The notes below the pieces were generated by a model, which was not told the origin of the DNA, searched no databases, and was given only the letters and a program-made list of their open reading frames with translations. A stretch of DNA of 64,000 nucleotides, taken from positions 4,650,001 to 4,714,000 of the forward strand of contig NZ_CP150300.1 of the NCBI RefSeq assembly GCF_037991315.1, in the 5' to 3' direction. Made by a program: the position numbers and the translations under genes. The DNA is from Paenibacillus sp. FSL H8-0079. GTDB taxonomy: Bacteria > Bacillota > Bacilli > Paenibacillales > Paenibacillaceae. Below are positions 28,437-37,429 of the stretch, one piece after another. Within the stretch, counting starts at the first letter, position 1; each line of letters begins with the position of its first letter.

Positions 28437-29342
28437 TTACTTGTTTTCACTTTGATCCGCAGGAGCAGATTCGGACAGATACGTCCAGCTTTCCTTTTGG
28501 ACCACCAATCCGTCCTTCATCAATTTGCCCAAGGCACGTTTGAATGCAGACTTACTGATGCCAAAGCGCTGCTTGATGATATCCGGTGGAGTTGCATCTG
28601 AGTAAGGCATGCCGCCCATAGGACGCTCTTTCATAAAGGCGAGCAGCTTGTCTGCATCTTCGTTACGTCCAACTTGTTTGAGTTGAGTCATGGCCAGATT
28701 CACACGTCCGTCTTCACGTACCAGTGTCACCCGACATTTAACTTTCTCACCAAGACGCAGCATATGGCTACGTTCAGATGAATGAATCATACCAATCGCG
28801 CCAAAACCCAGTACACCGCCCTCTACAAGTACAAAAGTACCCATCTGCAGTGGCTTGTATACCGTCGCTTCAACCCACTCGTTTAACCATGAAGTTGGCG
28901 CATGAAAAGACAATGGTGAAAGCTCACGTTCCCCGGCCAATTTGGCACGCAGACGTCCCTGCTTGTCATGTTCCATGATTACAAAGACTTCATCCCCCAC
29001 TTGAGGACGCAGTTCTTCCAGTTCAGGCAATTCACGAATAGGAAGCAGCAATTGCCGTCCAAGGCCCATTTCCAGGAAACAGCCCAGTCGTGGGTGAACA
29101 TCAGCCACAACCAGTCGTGCCATTTCGCCAAGCATGAGATAAGGTTTTTTCATCGTTACGGCCAGACGATCTTCGGTATCAAAGAATACAAATACCTCAA
29201 GCGTCTCACCAATTTTAATATCCCGTGTTAACTCGGTGTAGTGAAGCAGTACATCTTCCGATCCTGTCGTCAAAAAGAAGCCAAACGGAGACACTTCACG
29301 TGAAACCGGCAAAGAGACGACTGTTCCAGCAATCAAACTCAT
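28437..29342 (-). CDS. CvfB/YitL-family S1-like RNA-binding protein
   Basis: A 301-residue protein with tandem S1-type OB domains (FGFFLTTGSEDVLLHYTEL; LGCFLEMGLGRQLLLPIRELP; FVLVEGGVLGFGAIGMIHSSE) and a C-terminal winged helix (FGISKSAFKRALGKLMKDGLV), the CvfB architecture. Members bind RNA and affect virulence or translation in staphylococci; the role here is inferred. Its ATG overlaps the rsfS stop (ATGA), so it ends the yqeG-to-rsfS operon. Confidence 0.85.
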   Translation of the reverse strand: MSLIAGTVVSLPVSREVSPFGFFLTTGSEDVLLHYTELTRDIKIGETLEVFVFFDTEDRLAVTMKKPYLMLGEMARLVVADVHPRLGCFLEMGLGRQLLLPIRELPELEELRPQVGDEVFVIMEHDKQGRLRAKLAGERELSPLSFHAPTSWLNEWVEATVYKPLQMGTFVLVEGGVLGFGAIGMIHSSERSHMLRLGEKVKCRVTLVREDGRVNLAMTQLKQVGRNEDADKLLAFMKERPMGGMPYSDATPPDIIKQRFGISKSAFKRALGKLMKDGLVVQKESWTYLSESAPADQSENK

Positions 29343-29686
29343 ACAGTTTCCACCACTTTGGCATCAGACCATAGTCGTTCAATGTTGTAGTATTCACGCT
29401 CGTCACGGTGGAAGATATGAACAACAACATCGCCCATGTCCATCAATACCCAACGTGCGGAATCCATACCTTCGATACCTTTGATCGTCGCTCCAGCTGC
29501 ATGAGCCTGTTTGCGAATTTCAGTGGCAATGGCTTGTACCTGTGTATCGGAATTCCCGTGACAAATAACAAAATAATCCGCCACCAGAGAAACATTAATC
29601 AGATCCAACGCTACAATATTGGATGCCTTTTTGTCGTCAGCGGCAGCAACCGCCATATTCATAAGTTCTTTCGATGATACTGTCAT
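29339..29686 (-). CDS. rsfS: Ribosome silencing factor RsfS
   Basis: RsfS binds ribosomal protein L14 and blocks subunit joining when nutrients are low. The protein is 115 residues with KASNIVALDLINVSLVADYFVICHGNSDTQVQAI and MGDVVVHIF as family hallmarks. The start at 29686 follows GGAGG; the 30 codons upstream in frame encode part of a hairpin region and are not used. Downstream of yqeK. Confidence 0.94.
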   Translation of the reverse strand: MTVSSKELMNMAVAAADDKKASNIVALDLINVSLVADYFVICHGNSDTQVQAIATEIRKQAHAAGATIKGIEGMDSARWVLMDMGDVVVHIFHRDEREYYNIERLWSDAKVVETV

Positions 29687-29714
29687 GAACCAACCTCCAT
29701 AATCTATATTTGTG

Positions 29715-29758
29715 TGTTCAAAAAGATCCTTCGTAATCAAAAGTGGACTTTTTGAACA
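29715..29758. repeat. Inverted repeat between yqeK and rsfS
   Basis: TGTTCAAAAAG (29715-29725) and CTTTTTGAACA (29748-29758) are perfect inverse complements with a 22-base loop, in the short gap between two cotranscribed genes. No T-run follows. It may be an RNA processing or attenuation hairpin. Confidence 0.7.
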
Positions 29759-29762
29759 ACCT

Positions 29763-30329
29763 CTATAATTGTGCAATTAAGTCATTCCGCGACAGCATGG
29801 TCAAAGGATAAATGACACGTCGTTGCGAGATCAGCAAGCTGATCGTCGAATCGAATCCGGCAATTAAACCTTCCTCCAGACTACGTTCAGCCTGTTCGCG
29901 AATGTGATCCACTCCCGGGAAATCTCGTCCCGGTTCAATGTAATCGGCAAGACATACCACTTTGTCCAGCAAGCTCATGCCTACCCGACCCGAGGTATGC
30001 CACCGGATAGCATTAATAACTTCGGAATCCGTTACACCGTAATCACGCTTGGCTACAAAAGCACCGACTTCGGAATGCCAGAGCTGCTTGTCATGTTGCA
30101 GAAGTTCCTGGTTTAATCCGTTATCACGGATGACCGCTTCCATCTCCGCTACGGGCCAGTACTTCGCCACATCATGCAATATCGCTGCCAGATCTGCTTT
30201 CACAGGATCAGCACCGTATTTTTCAGCCAACATCACTGACGATTCCATTACACCCAGTGTATGCTTCCAGCGTTTTTCCGGCATTTGTCCGGATACGGCT
30301 TGAATCAGTTCATCACGGCTTAGTGCCAT
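29763..30329 (-). CDS. yqeK: YqeK, HD-domain bis(5'-nucleosyl)-tetraphosphatase
   Basis: A 188-residue HD-superfamily hydrolase of the YqeK family, reported to cleave Ap4A symmetrically to two ADP. Metal ligands are visible in WKHTLGVMES (first His), LHDVAKYWP (HD) and WHSEVGA/RWHTSGR. AAGGAG lies 8 nt before the ATG at 30329, and the gene overlaps the end of nadD by 17 bp. Confidence 0.92.
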   Translation of the reverse strand: MALSRDELIQAVSGQMPEKRWKHTLGVMESSVMLAEKYGADPVKADLAAILHDVAKYWPVAEMEAVIRDNGLNQELLQHDKQLWHSEVGAFVAKRDYGVTDSEVINAIRWHTSGRVGMSLLDKVVCLADYIEPGRDFPGVDHIREQAERSLEEGLIAGFDSTISLLISQRRVIYPLTMLSRNDLIAQL

Positions 30330-30903
30330 ATAAACCGCTCCTTACAATGTATTGGTGCACTTCATCAGGAATCATGAAGCGTACCGAATGTCCTTTGGCT
30401 AGACGTCTGCGTACGGCTGTCGATGAAATATCCACCAAGGGCATCTCGGCTAATAGGACCCGATCCTGTAACTCGTCTGGTAGATCATCCAGATGTAACT
30501 GGAAGCCCGGCCGACCAACCCCAATAAAGGTTAGGCGTTCGGCAAGTTCTTCAATCTGCTCCCATTTGGGAAGATAGTTCACCATATCCGCCCCAATTAT
30601 GAAATAGAATTCATGTTCAGGATGGCGACGCCACAGTTCCTTCATCGTATCGATTGTATAAGACACTCCGCCCAGTTCCATCTCGATGCCCAGCACCTCA
30701 TATTGCTGCACACCCTTCACAGCCGCTTCCGTCATATCGAGACGTTGCTGTCCCGAAGCTCCGGCTCCGCGCTTGTGAGGTGGAACATGGGAAGGCATGA
30801 ACCAGATCTCATCCAGTGCATGCGAATCCCTTGCCGCCTCTGCTGCCAGGAGGTGTCCCATGTGGATCGGATCAAACGTACCACCCATGATACCGATCTT
30901 CAC
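30313..30903 (-). CDS. nadD: Nicotinate-nucleotide adenylyltransferase
   Basis: NadD adenylates nicotinate mononucleotide in NAD synthesis. The nucleotidyltransferase motif GGTFDPIHMGH lies at the N-terminus, and ISSTAVRRRL near the C-terminus is the second signature. I choose the GTG at 30903 (reads VKIGIMGG) because GGGAG lies 9-10 nt upstream; the GTG three codons earlier is only 1 nt from that site. Between yhbY and yqeK, as in B. subtilis. Confidence 0.95.
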   Translation of the reverse strand: MKIGIMGGTFDPIHMGHLLAAEAARDSHALDEIWFMPSHVPPHKRGAGASGQQRLDMTEAAVKGVQQYEVLGIEMELGGVSYTIDTMKELWRRHPEHEFYFIIGADMVNYLPKWEQIEELAERLTFIGVGRPGFQLHLDDLPDELQDRVLLAEMPLVDISSTAVRRRLAKGHSVRFMIPDEVHQYIVRSGLYGTKP

Positions 30904-30918
30904 CCGTGTCACGCTCCC

Positions 30919-31212
30919 TTATCTAGGTAGTTCGATTTGTTTGTTATCGCGAGATTCTTTGTACAGGATGATTGTGTTACCGATAAGTTGTACAAGCTCA
31001 CTTCCCGTTTCACGGGCAACTTCTTCTGCCATCTCTTTTCTGTCCTCGTCATTGTTGTTCAACACTTGCACTTTCATCAATTCGCGCTTCTCAATCGCAT
31101 CTTCGATGTGACGGAACAGGTGCTCGTTGGTTCCACCTTTACCAATCTGAAATACAGGGGTCAGGTGATGTGCCTGTGACCGCAAAAAGCGCTTTTGTTT
31201 ACCGTTTAACAT
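30919..31212 (-). CDS. yhbY: Ribosome assembly RNA-binding protein YhbY
   Basis: A 97-residue CRM-domain protein that associates with pre-50S particles. The GxxG-type RNA-binding loop is visible as QIGKGGTNEHL, after the basic start LNGKQKRFLRSQAHHL. Called yqeI in B. subtilis. Lies between aroE and nadD. Confidence 0.93.
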   Translation of the reverse strand: MLNGKQKRFLRSQAHHLTPVFQIGKGGTNEHLFRHIEDAIEKRELMKVQVLNNNDEDRKEMAEEVARETGSELVQLIGNTIILYKESRDNKQIELPR

Positions 31213-31294
31213 GAATACTCCATACTCCTTATGTTGAGCAGGCCCTGATTGACAGTTGAAAGTCTGTCCGGGCCTGACCGTTCAATTATTATTT

Positions 31295-32164
31295 TCACAC
31301 TTCAAAACTATTTAGTACAGCTCGTCTCATCGTCTCCACTGGAGCCGGAATGCCGAGCCAATGCTCAAAGGCCACTGCGCCCTGGTATACAAACATACCC
31401 AGACCACCGTGCACCGTGCATCCGCGTAATCGCGATTCCCGAAGCAGACGGGTTTCCAGCGGATTGTAGATCAGATCACTCACCGCTGCTCCTTCACGGA
31501 TCAGTGTGGGATCAACCGGTACGTCATCAACATGTGGATGCATTCCGGCAGCCGTTGTGTTAATAACGATATCAGCCGTAGCCAGTACCATCGCAGCGTC
31601 TTCCATGCCACTACCCGAGATCTCTCCCAAGCCGTGGCCCCGTAAATCCGAAGCAAGTGCAATAGCTCTGTCCGCTGTACGATTCAGAATGTGGATCTGC
31701 TCAGGCTTCTCCAGTGCAAGTGCGTATATAACGCCTCTCGCCGCTCCACCTGCTCCCAGGACAGCAATACGTTTGCCCGCAAGCTCCGGCACAGCCTCTT
31801 CCTTCAGTGATCGGACATAGCCAATACCATCGGTATTGTACCCTGTCAATGTTCCACCTTCATTGACGATGGTATTCACCGCACCAATCAGGCGAGCACT
31901 TTCATCGATCACATCCAGATACTGCATCACCTGCTCTTTGTGCGGGATGGTGACATTGACCCCACGATAGCCAAGTGCCACAATTCCGCGAACTGCCGCT
32001 TCCAGTTGATCCGGATGAACATGCAGTGGCATATACATTCCATTCACTCCAGCAGCCTGCAGAGCCGCATTGTGCATTGCCGGAGACTTGGAGTGAGCAA
32101 TAGGATCACCCATAACACCAAGCAACACGGGAAGTGAAGAGTTGAATTTGTTCTGCTCAGACAT
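31295..32164 (-). CDS. aroE: Shikimate dehydrogenase (NADP+)
   Basis: AroE reduces 3-dehydroshikimate to shikimate in aromatic amino acid synthesis. The protein is 289 residues. The substrate motif SKSPAMHN, catalytic Lys in NVTIPHKE, the NADP-binding GAGGAARGVIYAL and NRTADRA, and the C-terminal NPLETRLL are present. GGAGG lies 7 nt before the ATG at 32164. Internal to the yqeG-yqeH-aroE-yhbY operon. Confidence 0.96.
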   Translation of the reverse strand: MSEQNKFNSSLPVLLGVMGDPIAHSKSPAMHNAALQAAGVNGMYMPLHVHPDQLEAAVRGIVALGYRGVNVTIPHKEQVMQYLDVIDESARLIGAVNTIVNEGGTLTGYNTDGIGYVRSLKEEAVPELAGKRIAVLGAGGAARGVIYALALEKPEQIHILNRTADRAIALASDLRGHGLGEISGSGMEDAAMVLATADIVINTTAAGMHPHVDDVPVDPTLIREGAAVSDLIYNPLETRLLRESRLRGCTVHGGLGMFVYQGAVAFEHWLGIPAPVETMRRAVLNSFEV

Positions 32165-32206
32165 AGGTCCGCCTCCGATCCATCTGATGTACAGCTTCTG
32201 AGATTA

Positions 32207-33334
32207 CTAGATCAAGGATGGGCGGATCTGTACACGAATGCCTTTAGGCGCATGAACAGCAACCAGTGCTCCAACATCACCATTTACCTTAATCCAGCCC
32301 AGACCCGAGATGAATACATCCGATTGACTGCCGCGTTTGATGCGGAATTCATGTCTGGTCCATTCAGCCATTTCTGCTGCATCCTCACGGGTTGGTGGAG
32401 ACAATAATTCTCCCAGGTGGTCGCGGTACAGGTCATCTGCACGCTCCAGCTTCGTCCGGTGAATATCAAGCGCAGTGCTGATAAAACAAGTGAACGACTG
32501 GCGATCACCTTCAACAAAGTCGAATCGAGCCATGCCGCCGAAGAACAGCGTCTGACCGGAATTCAACTGATAAACAGCGGGTTTAAGCGGTTTTTCCGGC
32601 ATGATGGCAGCAAGATCCTTACGTGAGACAATCTCGCTGAAACGCCAAGGATACACGATTCCAGGCGTATCAATGATATATTTTCCATCATCCAGCGGAA
32701 TATTTACCATATCCAGCGTCGTTCCCGGATAACGGGACGTGGTCAGTTCCTGCTCCAGATCGCTGTAATCACGGATCAGACGGTTAATCAGTGTAGATTT
32801 ACCCACATTGGTACCGCCAACCACGTACACGTCACGATCTTCGCGATACGTTCCCACGAGCTCAAGCAGTCGGTCGAAGCCCTGATTTTGCTTCGCACTG
32901 CACAAGACTACATCCACTGTGCGCAAACCTTGTTCTTTGGCTTGCTTTTGTACCCAGTTGCGAACCTTATTCCAGTTAGTTACTTTCGGAAGCAAGTCCG
33001 TTTTGTTCACAGCAAGCAATACTGGATTGTTGCCTACAAAACGTTGCAGTCCAGAGATAATACTGCCATCAAAGTCAAACAAATCAACGATATGGATGAC
33101 AAGTGCATCCTTATCCCCGATTTTGCTAAGCAGCGCCAGGAATTCGTCCTGATCCACCGTAACGGATGATGACTCATTGTAGTTTTTGATACGGAAACAG
33201 CGCTGGCATATAACCGGTTCACGATCCAGTGCCTTCTCGGGGATAAACCCTGGTAATTCCGAATTTTCTGTTTGCAGATGCACGCCGCATCCGCTGCACC
33301 TTACGGCAAGATTGCCGTTATGCGGTTCTGTCAT
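32207..33334 (-). CDS. yqeH: Ribosome biogenesis GTPase YqeH
   Basis: A circularly permuted GTPase needed for 30S assembly. The 375-residue protein has an N-terminal zinc finger (CSGC...CQRC, about residues 14-42), then permuted G motifs: NKTDLLP (G4), CSAKQ (G5), GGTNVGKSTLIN (G1) and DTPGI (G3), and a C-terminal beta-rich domain. Its ATG overlaps the yqeG stop by 4 bp. Confidence 0.96.
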   Translation of the reverse strand: MTEPHNGNLAVRCSGCGVHLQTENSELPGFIPEKALDREPVICQRCFRIKNYNESSSVTVDQDEFLALLSKIGDKDALVIHIVDLFDFDGSIISGLQRFVGNNPVLLAVNKTDLLPKVTNWNKVRNWVQKQAKEQGLRTVDVVLCSAKQNQGFDRLLELVGTYREDRDVYVVGGTNVGKSTLINRLIRDYSDLEQELTTSRYPGTTLDMVNIPLDDGKYIIDTPGIVYPWRFSEIVSRKDLAAIMPEKPLKPAVYQLNSGQTLFFGGMARFDFVEGDRQSFTCFISTALDIHRTKLERADDLYRDHLGELLSPPTREDAAEMAEWTRHEFRIKRGSQSDVFISGLGWIKVNGDVGALVAVHAPKGIRVQIRPSLI

Positions 33335-33858
33335 TTCTTCTTTTCCTCCTCAAGCCATAAGCCTTTCCTGCGTAAACTCGTTAGAGCAATCCGTTCCACG
33401 CGCCGATTGAAGCGGGTCATAAATCCTTCGTCCCCAATGGAGATTGGCAGTACCAGAACGGTATATAACCCCATTCGGTTCCCTCCATAGACGTCCGTAA
33501 GCATCTGATCGCCTACTACAATCGTTTTTTCAGGAGATAACTCCATCATTTTCATTGCTCTACGAAACGGTACATTCGATGGTTTGCGTGCACTATGCAC
33601 AAACTGGATATCCAGCGGGGTCGCAAACAGGGATACACGATTCAAATTGTTATTGGACACAATCATCAGCTTGAAACCGGCCTCTTTCACACGTGCAAAC
33701 CATTCAATCAGTTCGGGCGTAGCGTCAGGGGCTTTGGCTCCAACGAGTGTGTTATCCAGATCAGTTATAATTCCACGGTAGCCTTGAGCGTACAGCTCTT
33801 CCAGATTAATGTCAAAAACCGTGTCTACACGCAGCTTGGGCATTAACATTTTAAACAA
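33331..33858 (-). CDS. yqeG: YqeG-family HAD-IIIA phosphatase
   Basis: A HAD-superfamily phosphatase of about 175 residues. Motif I is DLDNTLVG, motif II is IVSNNN and motif IV is VGDQMLTDVYGGNRMG. The substrate is not established. I favour the TTG at 33858, which follows GAGGTGA; the frame is open to a GTG at 33885. First gene of the yqe cluster and translationally coupled to yqeH. Confidence 0.9.
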   Translation of the reverse strand: MFKMLMPKLRVDTVFDINLEELYAQGYRGIITDLDNTLVGAKAPDATPELIEWFARVKEAGFKLMIVSNNNLNRVSLFATPLDIQFVHSARKPSNVPFRRAMKMMELSPEKTIVVGDQMLTDVYGGNRMGLYTVLVLPISIGDEGFMTRFNRRVERIALTSLRRKGLWLEEEKKK

Positions 33859-33943
33859 AGAAGTCACCTCAGTTTCATACGACACACTATATCACAAATC
33901 CGTCTTTCCTGAAAATGCATACAGCGCCTGATGGCATAGGAAA

Positions 33944-33978
33944 AAAGGAAAAACGGGACGGGCAACAACTATGCCCGT
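33944..33978 (-). terminator. Terminator after the transglutaminase gene
   Basis: ACGGGCA and TGCCCGT pair around a 7-base loop that holds the gene's stop codon. On the minus strand the stem is followed by CCCGTTTTTCCTTTTTT. Confidence 0.65.
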
Positions 33979-36182
33979 TCCGCTTTCAGTTCCTTCCGCA
34001 GCTTCAAGGCGGTCTGATAAACACCCTTCCAGTCGTCGGCAGTTACGGACGCCGGACTGTAGCGAGTCTGTTCAAACTTCGTGAGAAGCTCATACAATGT
34101 CCCTGCTGCAGCAGGTTTTGCCTGGCTCCAGCGAGTTACCGATTCACGAAGTGTCTCGTCTCCGCTCCGGGTCAGACCTTTGCGTTTCACATATTGAATC
34201 CAACGCTCGGTCTCTGCCACCACCTTCTGTTCAGGGGTGAGCGGTCCACCTGTCCGCAAACGAAGCAGGAGGAATCGCATGGAGAAACGATTACGCCAGA
34301 ACATATATGCTACCCACAATACAATAATGGCTCCTGCAGCCCAGATAATAAAAGTCGGGATGGCAGACGATGCCTGCTCAGGTGCAGGGGTCTGCTCTTC
34401 CTCTTGTACCGGCTCCTCTTCTGGCTGTTCTTCAGGCTCATCTACAGGCTGTACATCAGGCTGTTCCGTGAGCAGCGGCATATCAAAGCCCGGCGTTGCT
34501 TCAACGGGAATCCAGCCATACTCACCAAAGTAAACCTCTGCCCAGGAGTGTGCATCTGCATTCGTAACGGTGTAGGTCGTCTCAATCTCTGCGCCAGGTT
34601 GACGCGGGGCCTGCATGTCCGAATTCAGAGACAGTTGTCCAGGCGCATAACCTTTAACCCACCTTGCAGGAATGCCCTCCGAACGCGCCATCATAACCAG
34701 CGCAGTAGAGAAGTAGTCACAGTAGCCTTCCATAATATCGAACAGGAAGCCTTCCACAAAGTCGCTGCTTACTTTTCGAGATAAATCCGGATTGTTCGTG
34801 TATTCAAAATTAGTTTGTAAATAGTTTTGCAGTAATGCCACTTTTTCATACGGGGTATTCGCAGACGCCGTTATCTCGGCTGCCAGATCCGAAACCCGGT
34901 TAGGGAAACGGGATGGTAACTGCAAGTACATATCCTCTGCCGGATTACTGTTATACAGATCATCAAAAGACTTCGTACGAAGCTCATCTTCCACAATCAC
35001 AGGGGCTTCAGATAGGATGGTGTATGTCTTGGGATACTGTGGTTGCTGACGGTCTGTCACTACATGCAGTTCAGCCTGTTCGGCATTCCACAGCATACGT
35101 TCCGTTCTGTCCTCACCGTTAATCGAACTCACTTCAGAGATCGAATAAGCACCAAAGAGAATCGGATAGACGTTATCATTCAGCATCGTTACGTTCTGAG
35201 TTACTTGTTTGGTATTCACATTACCGGATTCTTGGTTCTCCAGAGGCTGTCCGGCTTCAACATTCTCTGTCGCACCCCGTCCACGGTCATCCCAGCCTGT
35301 GCCTGTATACTCTGCACGTGTCTCACCGCGCCAGTAACTACGCTCATTGGTCGTGACAGACATGACAGGGGTATAGTCGAAGTTGAATCCTCCACCAAGC
35401 TGATTGTCTTCCCTGCTGTATCCCGATTCAGTAGCCGCCGGGATATCAAGGCTTCCGTTACCAGCCTGACTTGTGGAAGTTCCGGTATAGTTACGCCAAG
35501 CCGTATATGGGTCCGTCAAGGTGGGTGGAATCTCCGGCATATTGACGCTGGCTACAATAATCAAAGAAAAGATAATGGCAATATTGGCCAGGATTTTATA
35601 AGGATAACGGATGATTCGTTTCCAACCTTGTGGATACTGTAGCTGATAGTTACGGAAATGCTGACATACGAGCCATCCCATCCCCGCAAAGATCACCCAC
35701 GCGATTTCAATCCAGAGTGGAATCTGAGTGAAAGAATCGAGAATCCCCATCGAAATGATGTTAACACCCAGAAAAACAAGAATGCGACGTGTGGTGGTCA
35801 CGAGTCGAAGCGCAGCTTCAAGCATCACCCATGCACACAGGGAGAACCAGATGTACGGCGTCATGTGTAATATGAATTGTTCCGCTCGGTCCGTTAAAGA
35901 GCCATAAGGGATGTACACCGTATAATCAATCAGCGTTTTATGCAAAATGTAACCAACAACGACCGCCTTGATGATCGCCCGATAGATCGTTTTGAAGGGC
36001 AGAATGACCTCCAGCACACTGACCGCTGCAAGTGTCCATAACACCAGAGAAGTCGTCTCCGTATACCAGGATTCCTGCGTAAATGAAATCCACTGCATTC
36101 CAATCAGGAAAATCCAGAGCAATGATGCTGCATGATACCAGGATCGTTTGCCTGCAACACTTTCATTTCCTTTTGTACTCAT
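33969..36182 (-). CDS. Transglutaminase-like membrane protein (TgpA/DUF3488 type)
   Basis: A 737-residue membrane protein. About six N-terminal TM helices (residues 15-200) are followed by an extracellular papain-like transglutaminase domain with the catalytic Cys in GYCDYFSTALVMMARSEGIP and His/Asp in NADAHSWAEVYFGEYGW, a Pro/Glu-rich linker, a further TM segment (about 600-622) and a cytoplasmic tail (DUF4129-like). The start at 36182 has GGGGGGAGG 6 nt upstream and overlaps the DUF58 gene by 4 bp. With MoxR and DUF58 it forms a conserved three-gene operon of unknown substrate. Confidence 0.9.
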   Translation of the reverse strand: MSTKGNESVAGKRSWYHAASLLWIFLIGMQWISFTQESWYTETTSLVLWTLAAVSVLEVILPFKTIYRAIIKAVVVGYILHKTLIDYTVYIPYGSLTDRAEQFILHMTPYIWFSLCAWVMLEAALRLVTTTRRILVFLGVNIISMGILDSFTQIPLWIEIAWVIFAGMGWLVCQHFRNYQLQYPQGWKRIIRYPYKILANIAIIFSLIIVASVNMPEIPPTLTDPYTAWRNYTGTSTSQAGNGSLDIPAATESGYSREDNQLGGGFNFDYTPVMSVTTNERSYWRGETRAEYTGTGWDDRGRGATENVEAGQPLENQESGNVNTKQVTQNVTMLNDNVYPILFGAYSISEVSSINGEDRTERMLWNAEQAELHVVTDRQQPQYPKTYTILSEAPVIVEDELRTKSFDDLYNSNPAEDMYLQLPSRFPNRVSDLAAEITASANTPYEKVALLQNYLQTNFEYTNNPDLSRKVSSDFVEGFLFDIMEGYCDYFSTALVMMARSEGIPARWVKGYAPGQLSLNSDMQAPRQPGAEIETTYTVTNADAHSWAEVYFGEYGWIPVEATPGFDMPLLTEQPDVQPVDEPEEQPEEEPVQEEEQTPAPEQASSAIPTFIIWAAGAIIVLWVAYMFWRNRFSMRFLLLRLRTGGPLTPEQKVVAETERWIQYVKRKGLTRSGDETLRESVTRWSQAKPAAAGTLYELLTKFEQTRYSPASVTADDWKGVYQTALKLRKELKAERA

Positions 36183-37426
36183 ACAGAACCTCCCCCCATC
36201 ACCGTTGGAAGCTCCTGCAAGTGAGAAACCGCGAATGACCTCGTACCTCTTCCACGCAACATGGCATTCCACTCCGCACTGCGGCGGGATTCACTGGTAT
36301 CGATCAGAATATGACATGGCGTCATGCCCCGCGTATCGGCCCAGCGCAACAGTTCCAATATTTTTTCATCCTTCTGAGGAGAAATCACAACAAAATAAGC
36401 TCCCTGGGGAAGTTGACGAGCTATTCTTTCCACCCCAGGCAACAGCTGGGCATCCTGCCCGTTATACTGAATATCCACCAGATGATGCATCATCTTCTGT
36501 CGTTCCAGCAGACTTTCACTGGGGGCCATAAAGGATGTCTCCTCTGACAATGTCAATAAGCCCATCCCCATCCGTTCCCTGGCACCATACTCCAGCAGAG
36601 AAGCAGCAGTAGACACAGCAATTTCGAATGCTTCCCCATGTTCATAACTTGCTGCCAGTGCATCGAGAACCAGAATGGTCTTGGGCACAGACTCATGCTC
36701 GAATTCCTTGGACTTCCAGTTCCCCGTCTTCGCCGTTGCATTCCAGTGAATACGAGAAAGTCGATCTCCGTATACGTAATCACGTACACCATTGATCTGA
36801 GTGGTCTCTCTCCGCGAGCGGGTTAGAGCTGTCTGCGGACCGGATAACCGTGATTTGCGGTCGTAGAGCTGCCAATATGGAATAAATACCGTTCTTGGCA
36901 GTACTCGAAACTCACCTTTGGCCTTAAACTTTCCTCGATGTTCAATCAGTCCAAATATGTCCTCACTGGCACATTCTGTTTCCGAAAAAACATACTTGCC
37001 CCGCTCAAGTGGCGGTGTCTGGAAAGACAGCTCGCCATTTCCTCGCATATTGGGAATCAAACTTTCTTTGAATGACCAGGATTCTCCGTTATGCCGGTGC
37101 AGCATTTCACGTACTACCACATAGGGAAGCGGGAGGAATCCCGGAATCGTCAGACTCAGCTGTACTTGAACCTGGTCACCTGCATGCAGCAGTTCTTCGT
37201 GGTCCAGACCAGAGGATAGCTTACGTACTCCTTGAGCACGTCTTACTCCGCTAAATCCAGCAATGGCAAGGTACACACAGAGCAGGGTAACCATCGACAG
37301 CAACATGAGTGATGTCTTCCCGCCCTGAAACAAAACATAAGCCAGACAGCACATCCACACCATTGCGATGCTCCATACGCGTGGGTGGCGCAGCCCTCTA
37401 TTGACTGTACTCAAAAGCGGCTTCAT
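36179..37426 (-). CDS. DUF58 domain-containing protein
   Basis: A 415-residue protein with two N-terminal TM helices (about residues 18-55), a beta-sandwich region and the DUF58 core, DYVYGDRLSRIHWNATAKTG, followed by a von Willebrand A-like segment (KTILVLDALAAS). DUF58 proteins pair with MoxR ATPases; the function is unclear. It begins 3 bp after moxR ends. Confidence 0.88.
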   Translation of the reverse strand: MKPLLSTVNRGLRHPRVWSIAMVWMCCLAYVLFQGGKTSLMLLSMVTLLCVYLAIAGFSGVRRAQGVRKLSSGLDHEELLHAGDQVQVQLSLTIPGFLPLPYVVVREMLHRHNGESWSFKESLIPNMRGNGELSFQTPPLERGKYVFSETECASEDIFGLIEHRGKFKAKGEFRVLPRTVFIPYWQLYDRKSRLSGPQTALTRSRRETTQINGVRDYVYGDRLSRIHWNATAKTGNWKSKEFEHESVPKTILVLDALAASYEHGEAFEIAVSTAASLLEYGARERMGMGLLTLSEETSFMAPSESLLERQKMMHHLVDIQYNGQDAQLLPGVERIARQLPQGAYFVVISPQKDEKILELLRWADTRGMTPCHILIDTSESRRSAEWNAMLRGRGTRSFAVSHLQELPTVMGGGSV

Positions 37427-37429
37427 AAA

